NCBI GenBank assembly: GCA_964427955.1
Contig: CAYRWY010000025.1
Location: forward strand, 1 to 27,448
Reading direction: 5' to 3'
DNA from: JACRBK01 sp964427955
Lineage (GTDB): Bacteria; Chloroflexota; Anaerolineae; Aggregatilineales; Aggregatilineaceae
DNA length: 27,448 bases
This document shows positions 16,114-23,026 of this stretch, one piece after another; the first letter of the stretch is position 1; each line of letters begins with the position of its first letter. The notes under the pieces were generated by a model, which made no database searches, was not told where the DNA came from, and worked only from the letters and a program-made list of their open reading frames with translations. Both the position numbers and the translations under genes were made by a program.

Positions 16114-16127
16114 TGCATACGTATGCA
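16114..16127. promoter_or_regulatory. Candidate LacI-type operator, copy 3 (perfect palindrome)
   Basis: TGCATACGTATGCA is a perfect 14-base palindrome with a central CG, fitting the general LacI-family pattern TG-A--CG-T--CA. It begins four bases after the predicted -10 of the endo-arabinanase gene, covering the expected transcription start, and lies about 200 bases before the LacI gene. Two related sites lie at 8172 and 11801. Confidence 0.7.
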
Positions 16128-16131
16128 TAAT

Positions 16132-16159
16132 AGTATACTTCGAATTGGCGTTCACCCAA
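16132..16159 (-). promoter_or_regulatory. Predicted promoter of the endo-arabinanase gene
   Basis: On the minus strand TTGGGT (16154-16159) is followed after 16 bases by TATACT (16132-16137), one base off consensus. Transcription would start inside the palindrome at 16114-16127. The -35 is weak, so activation or a different -35 cannot be excluded. Confidence 0.45.
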
Positions 16160-16184
16160 AACCAATCAGAGTGGTGCTGGGGTA

Positions 16185-16213
16185 TGGATCGGATTTGTAG
16201 GGTCAACTATAAT
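16185..16213 (+). promoter_or_regulatory. Possible promoter of the arabinan LacI gene
   Basis: TATAAT at 16208-16213 is a perfect -10 hexamer, but the matching -35 position (TGGATC, 16185-16190, 17-base spacer) is poor. The leader to the start codon would be about 110 bases. I see no operator copy downstream of this -10, so tight autorepression is not obvious. Confidence 0.35.
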
Positions 16214-16330
16214 GTGGAGTGGATAATTCATATTTTGCGGGCCATAAGAGACGGTTGGTTATTTCTCCCAGTTCGGCGGCCTCTGATATGGGGTATCCTT
16301 CGGTAGTATGGACTTTCAAAAGTGAAGACC

Positions 16331-17368
16331 ATGACCAACATAAACCATAACCCCAAACCTCCTACCATGCGTGATGTCGCGCGCCTGGCAGGAGTGTCAC
16401 AGCCGACCGTCTCGAGGGTACTCAACGATGCGGCTACGACGGTGACGATCAGCGAAGAGACGCGCCAGAAGGTGTTGGCAGCGGTGCAAGAACTCAAGTA
16501 CCGGCCCAATATGACTGCGCGCAGTCTGCGCACCCAGCAGACCCAGATGATCGCGCTCATGATCGCCGATGTCTCCAACCCATTCTATCATCCCATTGCG
16601 CGCGTCATTCAAGATGTCGCACGGCAGCATGACTTTGATGTGATTATCGCCAACAGCGATCATCGCTATGAAAACGAGAAGCATTTTCTCGAGGCGGTCA
16701 CTCGCCGTCCGGTCGATGGCGTCATCATGGTCCCCATGCACCTTTCGGACGAGGAGATCGACCGGTTTATCACGCTCACCCAAACACCGGTCGTAGTCAT
16801 TGGCGTGCAGGTCAAACATCCCAAAGTGGACGTGGTGTGGGCCGATGATGAGCAGGCGACTTTCGAGGCAGTGACCTGGTTGATCAAGGAGCGCAAGTAT
16901 GCTCAGGTAGGCTTCCTGGGCATTCCGGATACCTATCCGCCTGGCCCGCGCCGTTGGCATGGGTACCAACGCGCGATGGAGGAAGCCGGGATGCCGATCG
17001 ATCCTGACTTCGTATCCTTCCGAGGGGATTTTACCGTAGAAGGCGGGCGCCAGGCTGCCCGGGAATTGATCGCCCAGAAGCGCTGGCCGCCTGTGTTATT
17101 CGCGGTCAACGATTTGATGGCGATTGGGCTGATCCTGGAATTGCAGGACGCGGGTTATAACGTGCCCGATGATATTGCCATCATGGGCTTTGACGACATC
17201 CCGGAGGCTTCTATCATCCGGCCCCATTTGACGACGATGGCCCAGACGCCGATTGATCTGGGACGCGAACTCGCGACCGCCCTGTTTGATCGCATCGAAG
17301 GCCGAGAGACGGGTCCCAAGCGTATCCTGGAGTGCTCCTGCCGGTTGGTGCCGCGCCAGTCGGCTTGA
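16331..17368 (+). CDS. LacI-family transcriptional regulator (arabinan locus)
   Basis: A 345-residue LacI/GalR-family repressor. The N-terminal HTH is TMRDVARLAGVSQPTVSRVL (12-31) with recognition residues Gln-Pro-Thr (24-26); the hinge helix is near RPNMTARSLRTQQ (about 58-70). A periplasmic-binding-protein-like effector domain follows (about 73-340), with IALMIADVSNPFYHPI and a C-terminal MGFDDIPEASIIRPHLTTM block. Such proteins bind DNA as dimers and release it on binding a sugar. Start: ATG 16331 is taken; GTG 16322 is in frame but has no clear ribosome site, and ATG 16331 has only a weak one (GTGAAG). The gene is divergent from the endo-arabinanase and followed by a terminator. Its likely targets are the three TGYATACGWATGCA-like sites in this locus; effector probably arabinose or an arabino-oligosaccharide (inference). 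Confidence 0.93.
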   Translation: MTNINHNPKPPTMRDVARLAGVSQPTVSRVLNDAATTVTISEETRQKVLAAVQELKYRPNMTARSLRTQQTQMIALMIADVSNPFYHPIARVIQDVARQHDFDVIIANSDHRYENEKHFLEAVTRRPVDGVIMVPMHLSDEEIDRFITLTQTPVVVIGVQVKHPKVDVVWADDEQATFEAVTWLIKERKYAQVGFLGIPDTYPPGPRRWHGYQRAMEEAGMPIDPDFVSFRGDFTVEGGRQAARELIAQKRWPPVLFAVNDLMAIGLILELQDAGYNVPDDIAIMGFDDIPEASIIRPHLTTMAQTPIDLGRELATALFDRIEGRETGPKRILECSCRLVPRQSA

Positions 17369-17393
17369 GAGGTGCTATGCATCCCAAATAAAT

Positions 17394-17426
17394 CCGGCCC
17401 CTACCTCCAGGGGCCGGTTGTTTTCT
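17394..17426. terminator. Bidirectional intrinsic terminator
   Basis: CCGGCCCC (17394-17401) pairs with GGGGCCGG (17410-17417) around an eight-base loop. TTGTTTTCT follows on the plus strand and ATTTATTT on the minus strand. It separates the LacI gene (ending 17368) from the convergent fucosidase gene (ending 17452). Confidence 0.85.
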
Positions 17427-17451
17427 CATAGGGAAGTGCGTATGCCGGTCG

Positions 17452-18681
17452 TTAGCTCAATTCGATCACTGTATCGAAGGGATCGCGCAGCTCCGCCGGG
17501 ATCGTAACGCGCAACACGGCGCCGTCCCGCTCCAGGGGCAGGGGAGAGCCATCTCGCACCAACCGGGCTTGGTGTACGGCCTCCGGGATCTGTTCCAGGG
17601 TCACGGTGTCGCTCACGTAGTTGAGCACATGCGCATAATGCACGTCGCCCCGGCGCGTGCTCACCAGGTCGGCGGTGGGCGGGATGACCCCGGCGCGCGT
17701 GCCGTAGACCGACGCGCCATTGAGCTTGAGCCACATCCCCACTTCGCGCAGACGCCGCGTGTGGACCGGGAGGATCTCGCCATCAGGGGTCGGGCCAACA
17801 TTCAGCAGGTAATTAGCGCCCACGCTGGCGCTGCGGGCCAGCAGGTGGACGAGGTGGCGGCTCGACTTGTGGTTCTGATCCAGCCGGTGATAGCCCCAGT
17901 TGCCGTTGATGGTCATGCACACTTCCAGCGGCAGCGTCGAAATCTGGGTGGTGTTGAAGCCCGTGGTATTCATCCCTGGCAGATCCTGCTCGATCCCCTG
18001 CGTATCTTCGCCGGGCAGCGGCTTATCGTGCCGGTTGTTGCTGACCACCGCGTGGGGTTGCAGCGTGTGGATCATGTCGTACAGCTTGTCGTACTCGAAC
18101 GATCCGCCCGCCTCAAAATACGCGTTGTTGGCGTCCAGGGCTTGCCGGGGCCAGTCGCCATCGAACCAGATGCAGGCGATCTCGCCGAAATTGGTGCACA
18201 GCTCGCGCACCTGCCCATGCAGAAACTCGAGATAATCCGACCACGCCAGCCCGCTTTCGGCGCGGAAGCGGTAGGCGGGGTGCTGCCAGTCCAGCAGCGA
18301 GGAGTAGAACCCCAGCTTGACGCCGCCGTGGCGCGCGCAGGCGTTCGCCAGTTCGTCCAGCGGATCGCGCCGGAAGGGCGTGTTGGTCACCTTGTAGTCG
18401 CTGAGCGCGGTGTTGTACATGCTGAAGCCGTCATGGTGGCGGCTGGTGATCACGAGGTATTTCTGCCCGGCATCCGCCGCGGTGTTCACCCATTCGTCGG
18501 CGTTGAAGCGGGTCGGGTTGAACTGCTGGGCCAGCGGGCGGTAATCTGCCAGGGGAATCTGCTCGATATGCAGCACCCATTCGCCGCGTCCCAGGAGCGA
18601 GTACAGCCCCCAGTGGACGAACATGCCAAAACGGACATCCTGGAACCATTGCAGACCCTGCGAAGAGACTTGCCTGGACAT
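17452..18681 (-). CDS. Alpha-L-fucosidase, GH29, cytoplasmic
   Basis: A 409-residue GH29 retaining enzyme that removes alpha-linked L-fucose. Family signatures are RFGMFVHWGLYS (17-28), YLVITSRHHDGFSMY (75-89) followed by SDYKV, and the nucleophile block IACIWFDGDW (168-177) with Asp174 as the likely nucleophile. ANYLLNVGPTPDGEI (about 290-304) is the conserved end of the barrel, then a short beta-sandwich domain. It has no signal peptide, so it should act on imported oligosaccharides. Some GH29 members have other sugar preferences, so fucose is the family default rather than proof. AGGGGG lies about six bases before ATG 18681. It is 19 bases downstream of a LacI-family gene on the same strand and probably co-transcribed with it. 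Confidence 0.93.
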   Translation of the reverse strand: MSRQVSSQGLQWFQDVRFGMFVHWGLYSLLGRGEWVLHIEQIPLADYRPLAQQFNPTRFNADEWVNTAADAGQKYLVITSRHHDGFSMYNTALSDYKVTNTPFRRDPLDELANACARHGGVKLGFYSSLLDWQHPAYRFRAESGLAWSDYLEFLHGQVRELCTNFGEIACIWFDGDWPRQALDANNAYFEAGGSFEYDKLYDMIHTLQPHAVVSNNRHDKPLPGEDTQGIEQDLPGMNTTGFNTTQISTLPLEVCMTINGNWGYHRLDQNHKSSRHLVHLLARSASVGANYLLNVGPTPDGEILPVHTRRLREVGMWLKLNGASVYGTRAGVIPPTADLVSTRRGDVHYAHVLNYVSDTVTLEQIPEAVHQARLVRDGSPLPLERDGAVLRVTIPAELRDPFDTVIELS

Positions 18682-18700
18682 CGAACCCCCTGTTCAAAAA

Positions 18701-19699
18701 TTATCGGATAGGCCGCGTGCTTTCGCGGACAATCAATTTGGGCGGCAGCACCCGCTGGTAAACCGGCGTGTCGGGCTTCTCGATCAGGTCGATGATGTAT
18801 TCGACGGCGAGCTGCCCCAAGAGCTGGAAATCCTGGCGGATGGTCGTCAGGCCAGGCACCAGGTGGGCGGTTTCGGGCACATCGTCAAACCCCACGACCG
18901 AAACGTCGTCGGGGACGCGCAGCCCACGCTGGCGCAGCGCCGTCTGCGCGCCCAGCGCCATCGAGTCATTGCCGATAAAAATCGCCGTAAACTCTCCTCC
19001 TTCATCCAGCAGTTGGTTCATGGCCCGGTAGCCATCTTCGATGGTGAAGTCGCTCTCGACGAACGGGCCTTGCTCCAGACCGTTATCGGCCAGCGCGTCG
19101 ATCCAACCGGCGTGCCGTCCCTGAGCGTCGTAGTGTAACAACGGACCGGTGATCTCGGCAATCTGCCGGTGACCCAGGTCGATCAGGTGTTGGGTCGCCA
19201 GCCGGGCGCCTTTCGCCTGATCGTAGATCACCGAGGGGAGGCTGACGCCCAATCTGGCCCCGATCTGAACGAAAGGAATGCCGTGCGTCAGCTCGATCAG
19301 GGTGTCGTAATCATCGACAATCGGCGTCAGCGGGATCAGGATCAGGCCGTCGGCAAAGCGCGAGTGCGCGGTTTCGAGCGTGTCCGCATATTCCGTATTG
19401 TCGATGGCGGAAATGACGAAGTGATAGCCGCGCTCGTGGGTAATGCGTGCCATGTCGTACAAGACGCGGTTGAAGCCGAAATAGGGCATCACCACTTCGA
19501 TGGTATACGATCGGTCGGTTTGGAGAATTTGGGCGGCACGGTTCGGGTGAAAGTCTAACGACTCGATAGCTTTGAGGACGCGATGGCGGGTCGCCGCTGA
19601 GACATTCACATTATTGTTGATGACGCGCGAGACAGTCTGATAAGAAACCCCCGCCTCACGTGCTACATCGCGTAGAGTCGGTCGTCGTTTAGATTTCAT
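18701..19699 (-). CDS. LacI-family transcriptional regulator with an E. coli LacI-like recognition helix
   Basis: A 332-residue LacI/GalR-family repressor. The HTH runs LRDVAREAGVSYQTVSRVIN (9-28). The recognition-helix start SYQTVSRV is identical to that of E. coli LacI, where Tyr17, Gln18 and Arg22 contact the operator; here they are Tyr20, Gln21 and Arg25. The hinge is PNRAAQILQTD (about 52-62), keeping a leucine at the place of LacI Leu56. The effector domain runs from about residue 63, starting TIEVVMPYFGFNRV, to the C-terminal VVGFDDVPETAHLVPGLTTI block. It is first in an operon with the GH29 fucosidase and divergent from the family-5 importer. A lac-operator-like site lies within its own predicted promoter and two more at the importer promoter, so it probably represses both. 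The sugar effector is unknown. Confidence 0.93.
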   Translation of the reverse strand: MKSKRRPTLRDVAREAGVSYQTVSRVINNNVNVSAATRHRVLKAIESLDFHPNRAAQILQTDRSYTIEVVMPYFGFNRVLYDMARITHERGYHFVISAIDNTEYADTLETAHSRFADGLILIPLTPIVDDYDTLIELTHGIPFVQIGARLGVSLPSVIYDQAKGARLATQHLIDLGHRQIAEITGPLLHYDAQGRHAGWIDALADNGLEQGPFVESDFTIEDGYRAMNQLLDEGGEFTAIFIGNDSMALGAQTALRQRGLRVPDDVSVVGFDDVPETAHLVPGLTTIRQDFQLLGQLAVEYIIDLIEKPDTPVYQRVLPPKLIVRESTRPIR

Positions 19700-19728
19700 A
19701 GCCCCTTCACAACCATTATGATGGTCTC

Positions 19729-19757
19729 ATTGTATGTGAATTGTCACAATTTTACAA
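19729..19757 (-). promoter_or_regulatory. Predicted promoter of the LacI-fucosidase operon
   Basis: On the minus strand TTGTAA (19752-19757) and TACAAT (19729-19734, one base off consensus) are exactly 17 bases apart. The candidate operator 19734-19749 occupies the spacer, so a bound repressor would exclude RNA polymerase. Transcription would start near 19722. Confidence 0.6.
19734..19749. promoter_or_regulatory. Lac-operator-like site, copy 3
   Basis: ATGTGAATTGTCACAA matches the perfect site at 19849-19864 at 13 of 16 positions and keeps the TGTGA-N4-TCACA spacing. It lies between the -35 and -10 hexamers of the LacI-fucosidase promoter, suggesting autoregulation. A further half-site TTCACAA is at 19706-19712. 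Confidence 0.6.
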
Positions 19758-19820
19758 GCGATTGTCAGCTTTCAATCACATAAGATACCACAAATCATCG
19801 GCCAAATTCCCGACAACCTA

Positions 19821-19850
19821 TTGAATTGAATCGGCATAGTGTGCTATATT
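19821..19850 (+). promoter_or_regulatory. Predicted promoter of the family-5 importer operon
   Basis: TTGAAT (19821-19826) and TATATT (19845-19850) are 18 bases apart. Transcription would start near 19857, inside the first lac-operator-like site, leaving a leader of about 145 bases. Apart from AGGAG at 19991-19995, I see no further element in 19881-20002. Confidence 0.55.
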
Positions 19851-19880
19851 GTGACTAGTCACAATTGTGACTGTTCACAA
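19849..19880. promoter_or_regulatory. Two abutting lac-operator-like palindromes
   Basis: TTGTGACTAGTCACAA (19849-19864) is a perfect 16-base palindrome. It is followed without a gap by TTGTGACTGTTCACAA (19865-19880), palindromic except for two central pairs. Both have TTGTGA and TCACAA arms spaced by four bases, as in the ideal E. coli lac operator (TTGTGAGCGCTCACAA); only the central four bases differ. They cover the predicted transcription start of the importer operon. The adjacent LacI protein with the SYQTVSRV helix is the natural candidate to bind them. Confidence 0.72.
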
Positions 19881-20002
19881 CAGGCGTCATTTTTCGACCC
19901 CCGTGTAATTCTTGGGAGAGGAGTCGTCTATCGAACCAGGGAGAACGAGCACATCCTAACCCCCTTCTTCCGGCCAGTACCTGAATAGTGAGGAGTTTAC
20001 CT

Positions 20003-21949
20003 ATGAAATACCGCGTTATACTTTTTTTGGTGATCGTCTCGATGCTCGCCATTCCTGCTGGCGGCATTTCCGCACAAGACCAGCCGAAGTACGGCGAGTC
20101 ACCGCTGCTGGCCGCCAAAGTTGCCGCTGGCGAGCTGCCCCCCGTCGAAGAACGTCTGCCCGAGAATCCCCGTGTGATGGAACTGCCCTGGACCACCGTC
20201 GGAACGTACGGCGGAGAACTGCGCGTGCCTTTTGGGGGGGACAGCCCGTTCTGGGGCGGCCAGATGGTGTTCTGGTCGGCGTGGCGCGGCCTCGTGAAGT
20301 GGAACGCTGACTTTTCGGACTGGGAGCCGAACATCGCCGAAAGTGTCGATGTGAACGACGATGCGACATCCTTCACCTTCCACCTGCGCAAAGGCATCAA
20401 GTGGTCCGATGGTGTCCCCTTCACGTCGGATGACGTCATCTTCTACATCGACGACATCCTGAAGAATGAAGAGATCAACGGCGGCAACTTCCCCCAGGGG
20501 TTCTGGACACCCGGCAAGGAACCGCCCACCATTGAAAAGATCGACGACTATAACTTCACCATCACCTTCGATGTGCCCTACGGCCTGTTCCTGCTCAACA
20601 TGTGCGGCTGGGATGGCTGGCTGATGGTCGCTGCTCCCAAGCACTATTTGCAGCAGTTCCACAAGAAATACAACCCGGATGGCATCGACGCCCTGGTCGC
20701 CGCCTCCGAGAGCGCCACCGATTGGGTCACCCTGTTCCAGTCCCGCTCCGGCGTTGGCCCTGGCACGGACCAGGCGGTGCTCATGCGCGATGTGGACTAT
20801 CCCACGTTGATGCCGTGGATCGTCAAGCAGCCGTTGGGCAGCGGCACGCAGTTCATTGCCGAGCGCAACCCCTACTACTACTGGGTCGACTCGGACGGCA
20901 ACCAGCTCCCCTACATCGACCGCATCATCGAGACCGCCTACCAGGATGAACAGACCGAGCTGCTGGACGTGCTGGCGGGCAAGTTCGACACCATGCCCAA
21001 CCCGGCGAACGAGAACCGCCCGCTGTTCTTTGAGGACCCCGATACCTCGGGCCTCAAGGTCTACGTGCTCCCGCGTGAAGGCGGCGGCTTCGCGTCGATT
21101 CTGTTCAACATGACCAATCCGACGCTGGGCGAACTCTTCAGCCAGAAAGACTTCCGGATTGGCATGTCCTACGCCATCGACCGCCAGGAGATCATTGAGA
21201 TCGTGAACTATGGCGAAGGCACCCCTCGCCAGATTTCGCCGAACGAGGACTCGCCGTTCTACAACGAGCAGTTGACGAACCAGTACATCGCATACGACGT
21301 TGCCCTGGCGAACGAATATCTCGACAAGGTGCTGCCCAATAAGGACAGCGACGGCTGGCGGCTGCTGCCCAGCGGCGAAAAGCTGAGCATCGTGTTCACC
21401 GTCCAGACCGGCGACTATGGCCTGGGCTTCACCAAAGTTGCAGAACTGCTCAAGGGCTACTATGCCGAAGTTGGCGTGGACATCATTCTGGACATTGTTG
21501 ACAACCAGATTCTGTCTGATCGCGGGAACGACAACACCCTCGAAGCCACCATCTTCACGGGTGAAGGCGGCAAGGGTATCTCGGCGGTCTTCGATCCGCG
21601 CTACTACGTTCCCAACCAGGGGCAGTCGTACTGGGGCAATGGCTGGGCGCTCTGGCTGCTCCAGCCGGACAATCCCGCCAAGGTCGAGCCGCCCCAGTTG
21701 ATCAAGGATCAATTCGCCCTGATGGATCAGGTCAAGCAGGCCGCTACCTCCGAACAGCGCGTCGAGCTGATGAAGCAATTGCTCCAGGTTGCCGCCGATG
21801 AGTTCTGGGTAATCGGCATCGCCAGCCCGCCGACCACCTATCGCCCGCTCAACGCCAAGATCGCCAACGTCCCCGAAAGCTGGGTGGACGGCTGGCCGGA
21901 GGGCGGCGTCGCGATTGCGTTCCCCGAAGTCTGGTTCTTCACCGAGTAG
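20003..21949 (+). CDS. Family-5 (peptide/oligosaccharide-type) ABC substrate-binding protein
   Basis: A 648-residue extracellular solute-binding protein of family 5 (DppA/OppA type), somewhat longer than typical dipeptide binders. It has a Sec signal peptide at about residues 1-25, with likely cleavage after ISA; there is no lipobox cysteine. Typical family features are the LVKWNADFSDWEPNIAES segment (about 99-116), FHLRKGIKWSDGVPFTSDDV (about 129-148) and the DRQEI block after FRIGMSYAI. Members import peptides, but a well-known branch, for example in Thermotoga, imports oligosaccharides. With GH29 and GH3 genes in the divergent operons and a sugar-type repressor, an oligosaccharide ligand is more likely here. 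The in-frame GTG at 19988 is rejected because AGGAG at 19991-19995 is correctly spaced only for ATG 20003. A hairpin follows the gene. Confidence 0.9.
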   Translation: MKYRVILFLVIVSMLAIPAGGISAQDQPKYGESPLLAAKVAAGELPPVEERLPENPRVMELPWTTVGTYGGELRVPFGGDSPFWGGQMVFWSAWRGLVKWNADFSDWEPNIAESVDVNDDATSFTFHLRKGIKWSDGVPFTSDDVIFYIDDILKNEEINGGNFPQGFWTPGKEPPTIEKIDDYNFTITFDVPYGLFLLNMCGWDGWLMVAAPKHYLQQFHKKYNPDGIDALVAASESATDWVTLFQSRSGVGPGTDQAVLMRDVDYPTLMPWIVKQPLGSGTQFIAERNPYYYWVDSDGNQLPYIDRIIETAYQDEQTELLDVLAGKFDTMPNPANENRPLFFEDPDTSGLKVYVLPREGGGFASILFNMTNPTLGELFSQKDFRIGMSYAIDRQEIIEIVNYGEGTPRQISPNEDSPFYNEQLTNQYIAYDVALANEYLDKVLPNKDSDGWRLLPSGEKLSIVFTVQTGDYGLGFTKVAELLKGYYAEVGVDIILDIVDNQILSDRGNDNTLEATIFTGEGGKGISAVFDPRYYVPNQGQSYWGNGWALWLLQPDNPAKVEPPQLIKDQFALMDQVKQAATSEQRVELMKQLLQVAADEFWVIGIASPPTTYRPLNAKIANVPESWVDGWPEGGVAIAFPEVWFFTE

Positions 21950-21979
21950 TCGGGGCTTTCCGATTAGCTACAATCAGTC

Positions 21980-22000
21980 GGGGCGGGAATTTCCCGCCCC
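21980..22000 (+). terminator. Intercistronic hairpin after the binding-protein gene
   Basis: GGGGCGGGA (21980-21988) pairs perfectly with TCCCGCCCC (21992-22000) around a three-base loop, in the 76-base gap between binding-protein and permease genes. No T-run follows. It probably limits read-through or protects the upstream message, like the hairpin at 9801-9829 in the other importer. Confidence 0.6.
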
Positions 22001-22025
22001 AATAGTCTAATTAGGAGAGCACCGG

Positions 22026-23015
22026 ATGGCTCAATATATTTTGAGACGCGTGTTATACATGATTCCCATGATGTTCATCGTCTCGCTGCTGGTTTTCGTC
22101 ACGATCCAGCTTCCGCCAGGCGATTATGTGTCGGCCATGATCGAGCAGATGCGCAACCAGCAGGGCACCAACTGGTCCCCCCAGTTTGAAGCTGCCATGC
22201 GCGACCGCTATGGGCTGAACCAGCCGGTCACGACCCAGTACACCAAGTGGATTGGCAACGTCGTGCTGCACGGCGATTTTGGCTATTCTTTTCAAAACAA
22301 CGAGCCATCGCAAAAGGTCATCCAGGATCGGATCGGCATGACCATCCTGATCGCCTTTGCCAGCTTCATGTTTAGCTGGATGGTGGCGCTGCCGATTGGC
22401 ATCTATTCGGCGGTGAGGCAGTACAGCCTCGGCGATTATGTCTTCAGCATCATCGGCTTTATCGGCATGGCCACGCCCGGCTTTTTGATCGCCCTGCTGG
22501 CGATGTACGTAGCGTTTTCCCGGTCGGGCGACAGTTTGAGCGGCCTGTTTTCGACGAAATACCAGGATGCGTCCTGGAGCCTGCACAAGGTCGCCGACCT
22601 GCTCAAACACCTATGGATTCCCATGATCATCGTGGGCACGAGCGGCACTGCCGGGTTGATCCGCATCATGCGCGCCAACCTGCTGGACGAGCTGAACAAG
22701 CCCTACGTCGAGACGGCGCGCGCTAAGGGGATGCCGGAATGGCGGCTGCTGCTCAAATATCCGGTGCGCCATGCCCTGAATCCCTTCGTCAGCACCATCG
22801 GCTGGACGCTGCCCGTGCTGGTGTCGGGCGAGGCCATCGTCTCGATTGTGCTCAACCTTCCTACGACCGGTCCTGTGCTGCTTCAGGCGTTGAAGGTGCA
22901 GGATATGTACATCGCCGCGGGCTTCTTGCTGCTGCTGAGCCTGCTGACCATGACCGGCACGCTGCTCTCGGACGTCCTGTTGGCGTGGCTCGACCCGCGC
23001 ATCCGGCTTGAATAG
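22026..23015 (+). CDS. ABC transporter permease, DppB/OppB type
   Basis: A 329-residue inner-membrane permease. The N-terminal RRVLYMIPMMFIVSLLVFVTI (split around residues 7-27) and the LPPGDYV segment are hallmarks of DppB-like proteins. The extracytoplasmic domain includes RYGLNQPVTTQYTKWI (about 60-75) and the GDFGYSFQNN motif (about 84-93). The EAA loop lies near ETARAKGMPEWRLLLKYPVR (about 226-245). It forms half of the channel with the DppC-type protein encoded 11 bases downstream. AGGAG lies eight bases before ATG 22026. The substrate follows that of the upstream binding protein, inferred to be an oligosaccharide. Confidence 0.92.
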   Translation: MAQYILRRVLYMIPMMFIVSLLVFVTIQLPPGDYVSAMIEQMRNQQGTNWSPQFEAAMRDRYGLNQPVTTQYTKWIGNVVLHGDFGYSFQNNEPSQKVIQDRIGMTILIAFASFMFSWMVALPIGIYSAVRQYSLGDYVFSIIGFIGMATPGFLIALLAMYVAFSRSGDSLSGLFSTKYQDASWSLHKVADLLKHLWIPMIIVGTSGTAGLIRIMRANLLDELNKPYVETARAKGMPEWRLLLKYPVRHALNPFVSTIGWTLPVLVSGEAIVSIVLNLPTTGPVLLQALKVQDMYIAAGFLLLLSLLTMTGTLLSDVLLAWLDPRIRLE

Positions 23016-23026
23016 AAGGCAATCCC

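Noticed and set aside
19849..19864. CRP-type site (TGTGA/TCACA)
   Set aside because: CRP sites have six bases between the arms; here there are four, as in lac operators, and a LacI-family gene is adjacent.
20099..21778. 559-codon open frame antisense to the family-5 binding protein
   Set aside because: Shadow of a well-supported gene; no domain, no sensible ribosome site.
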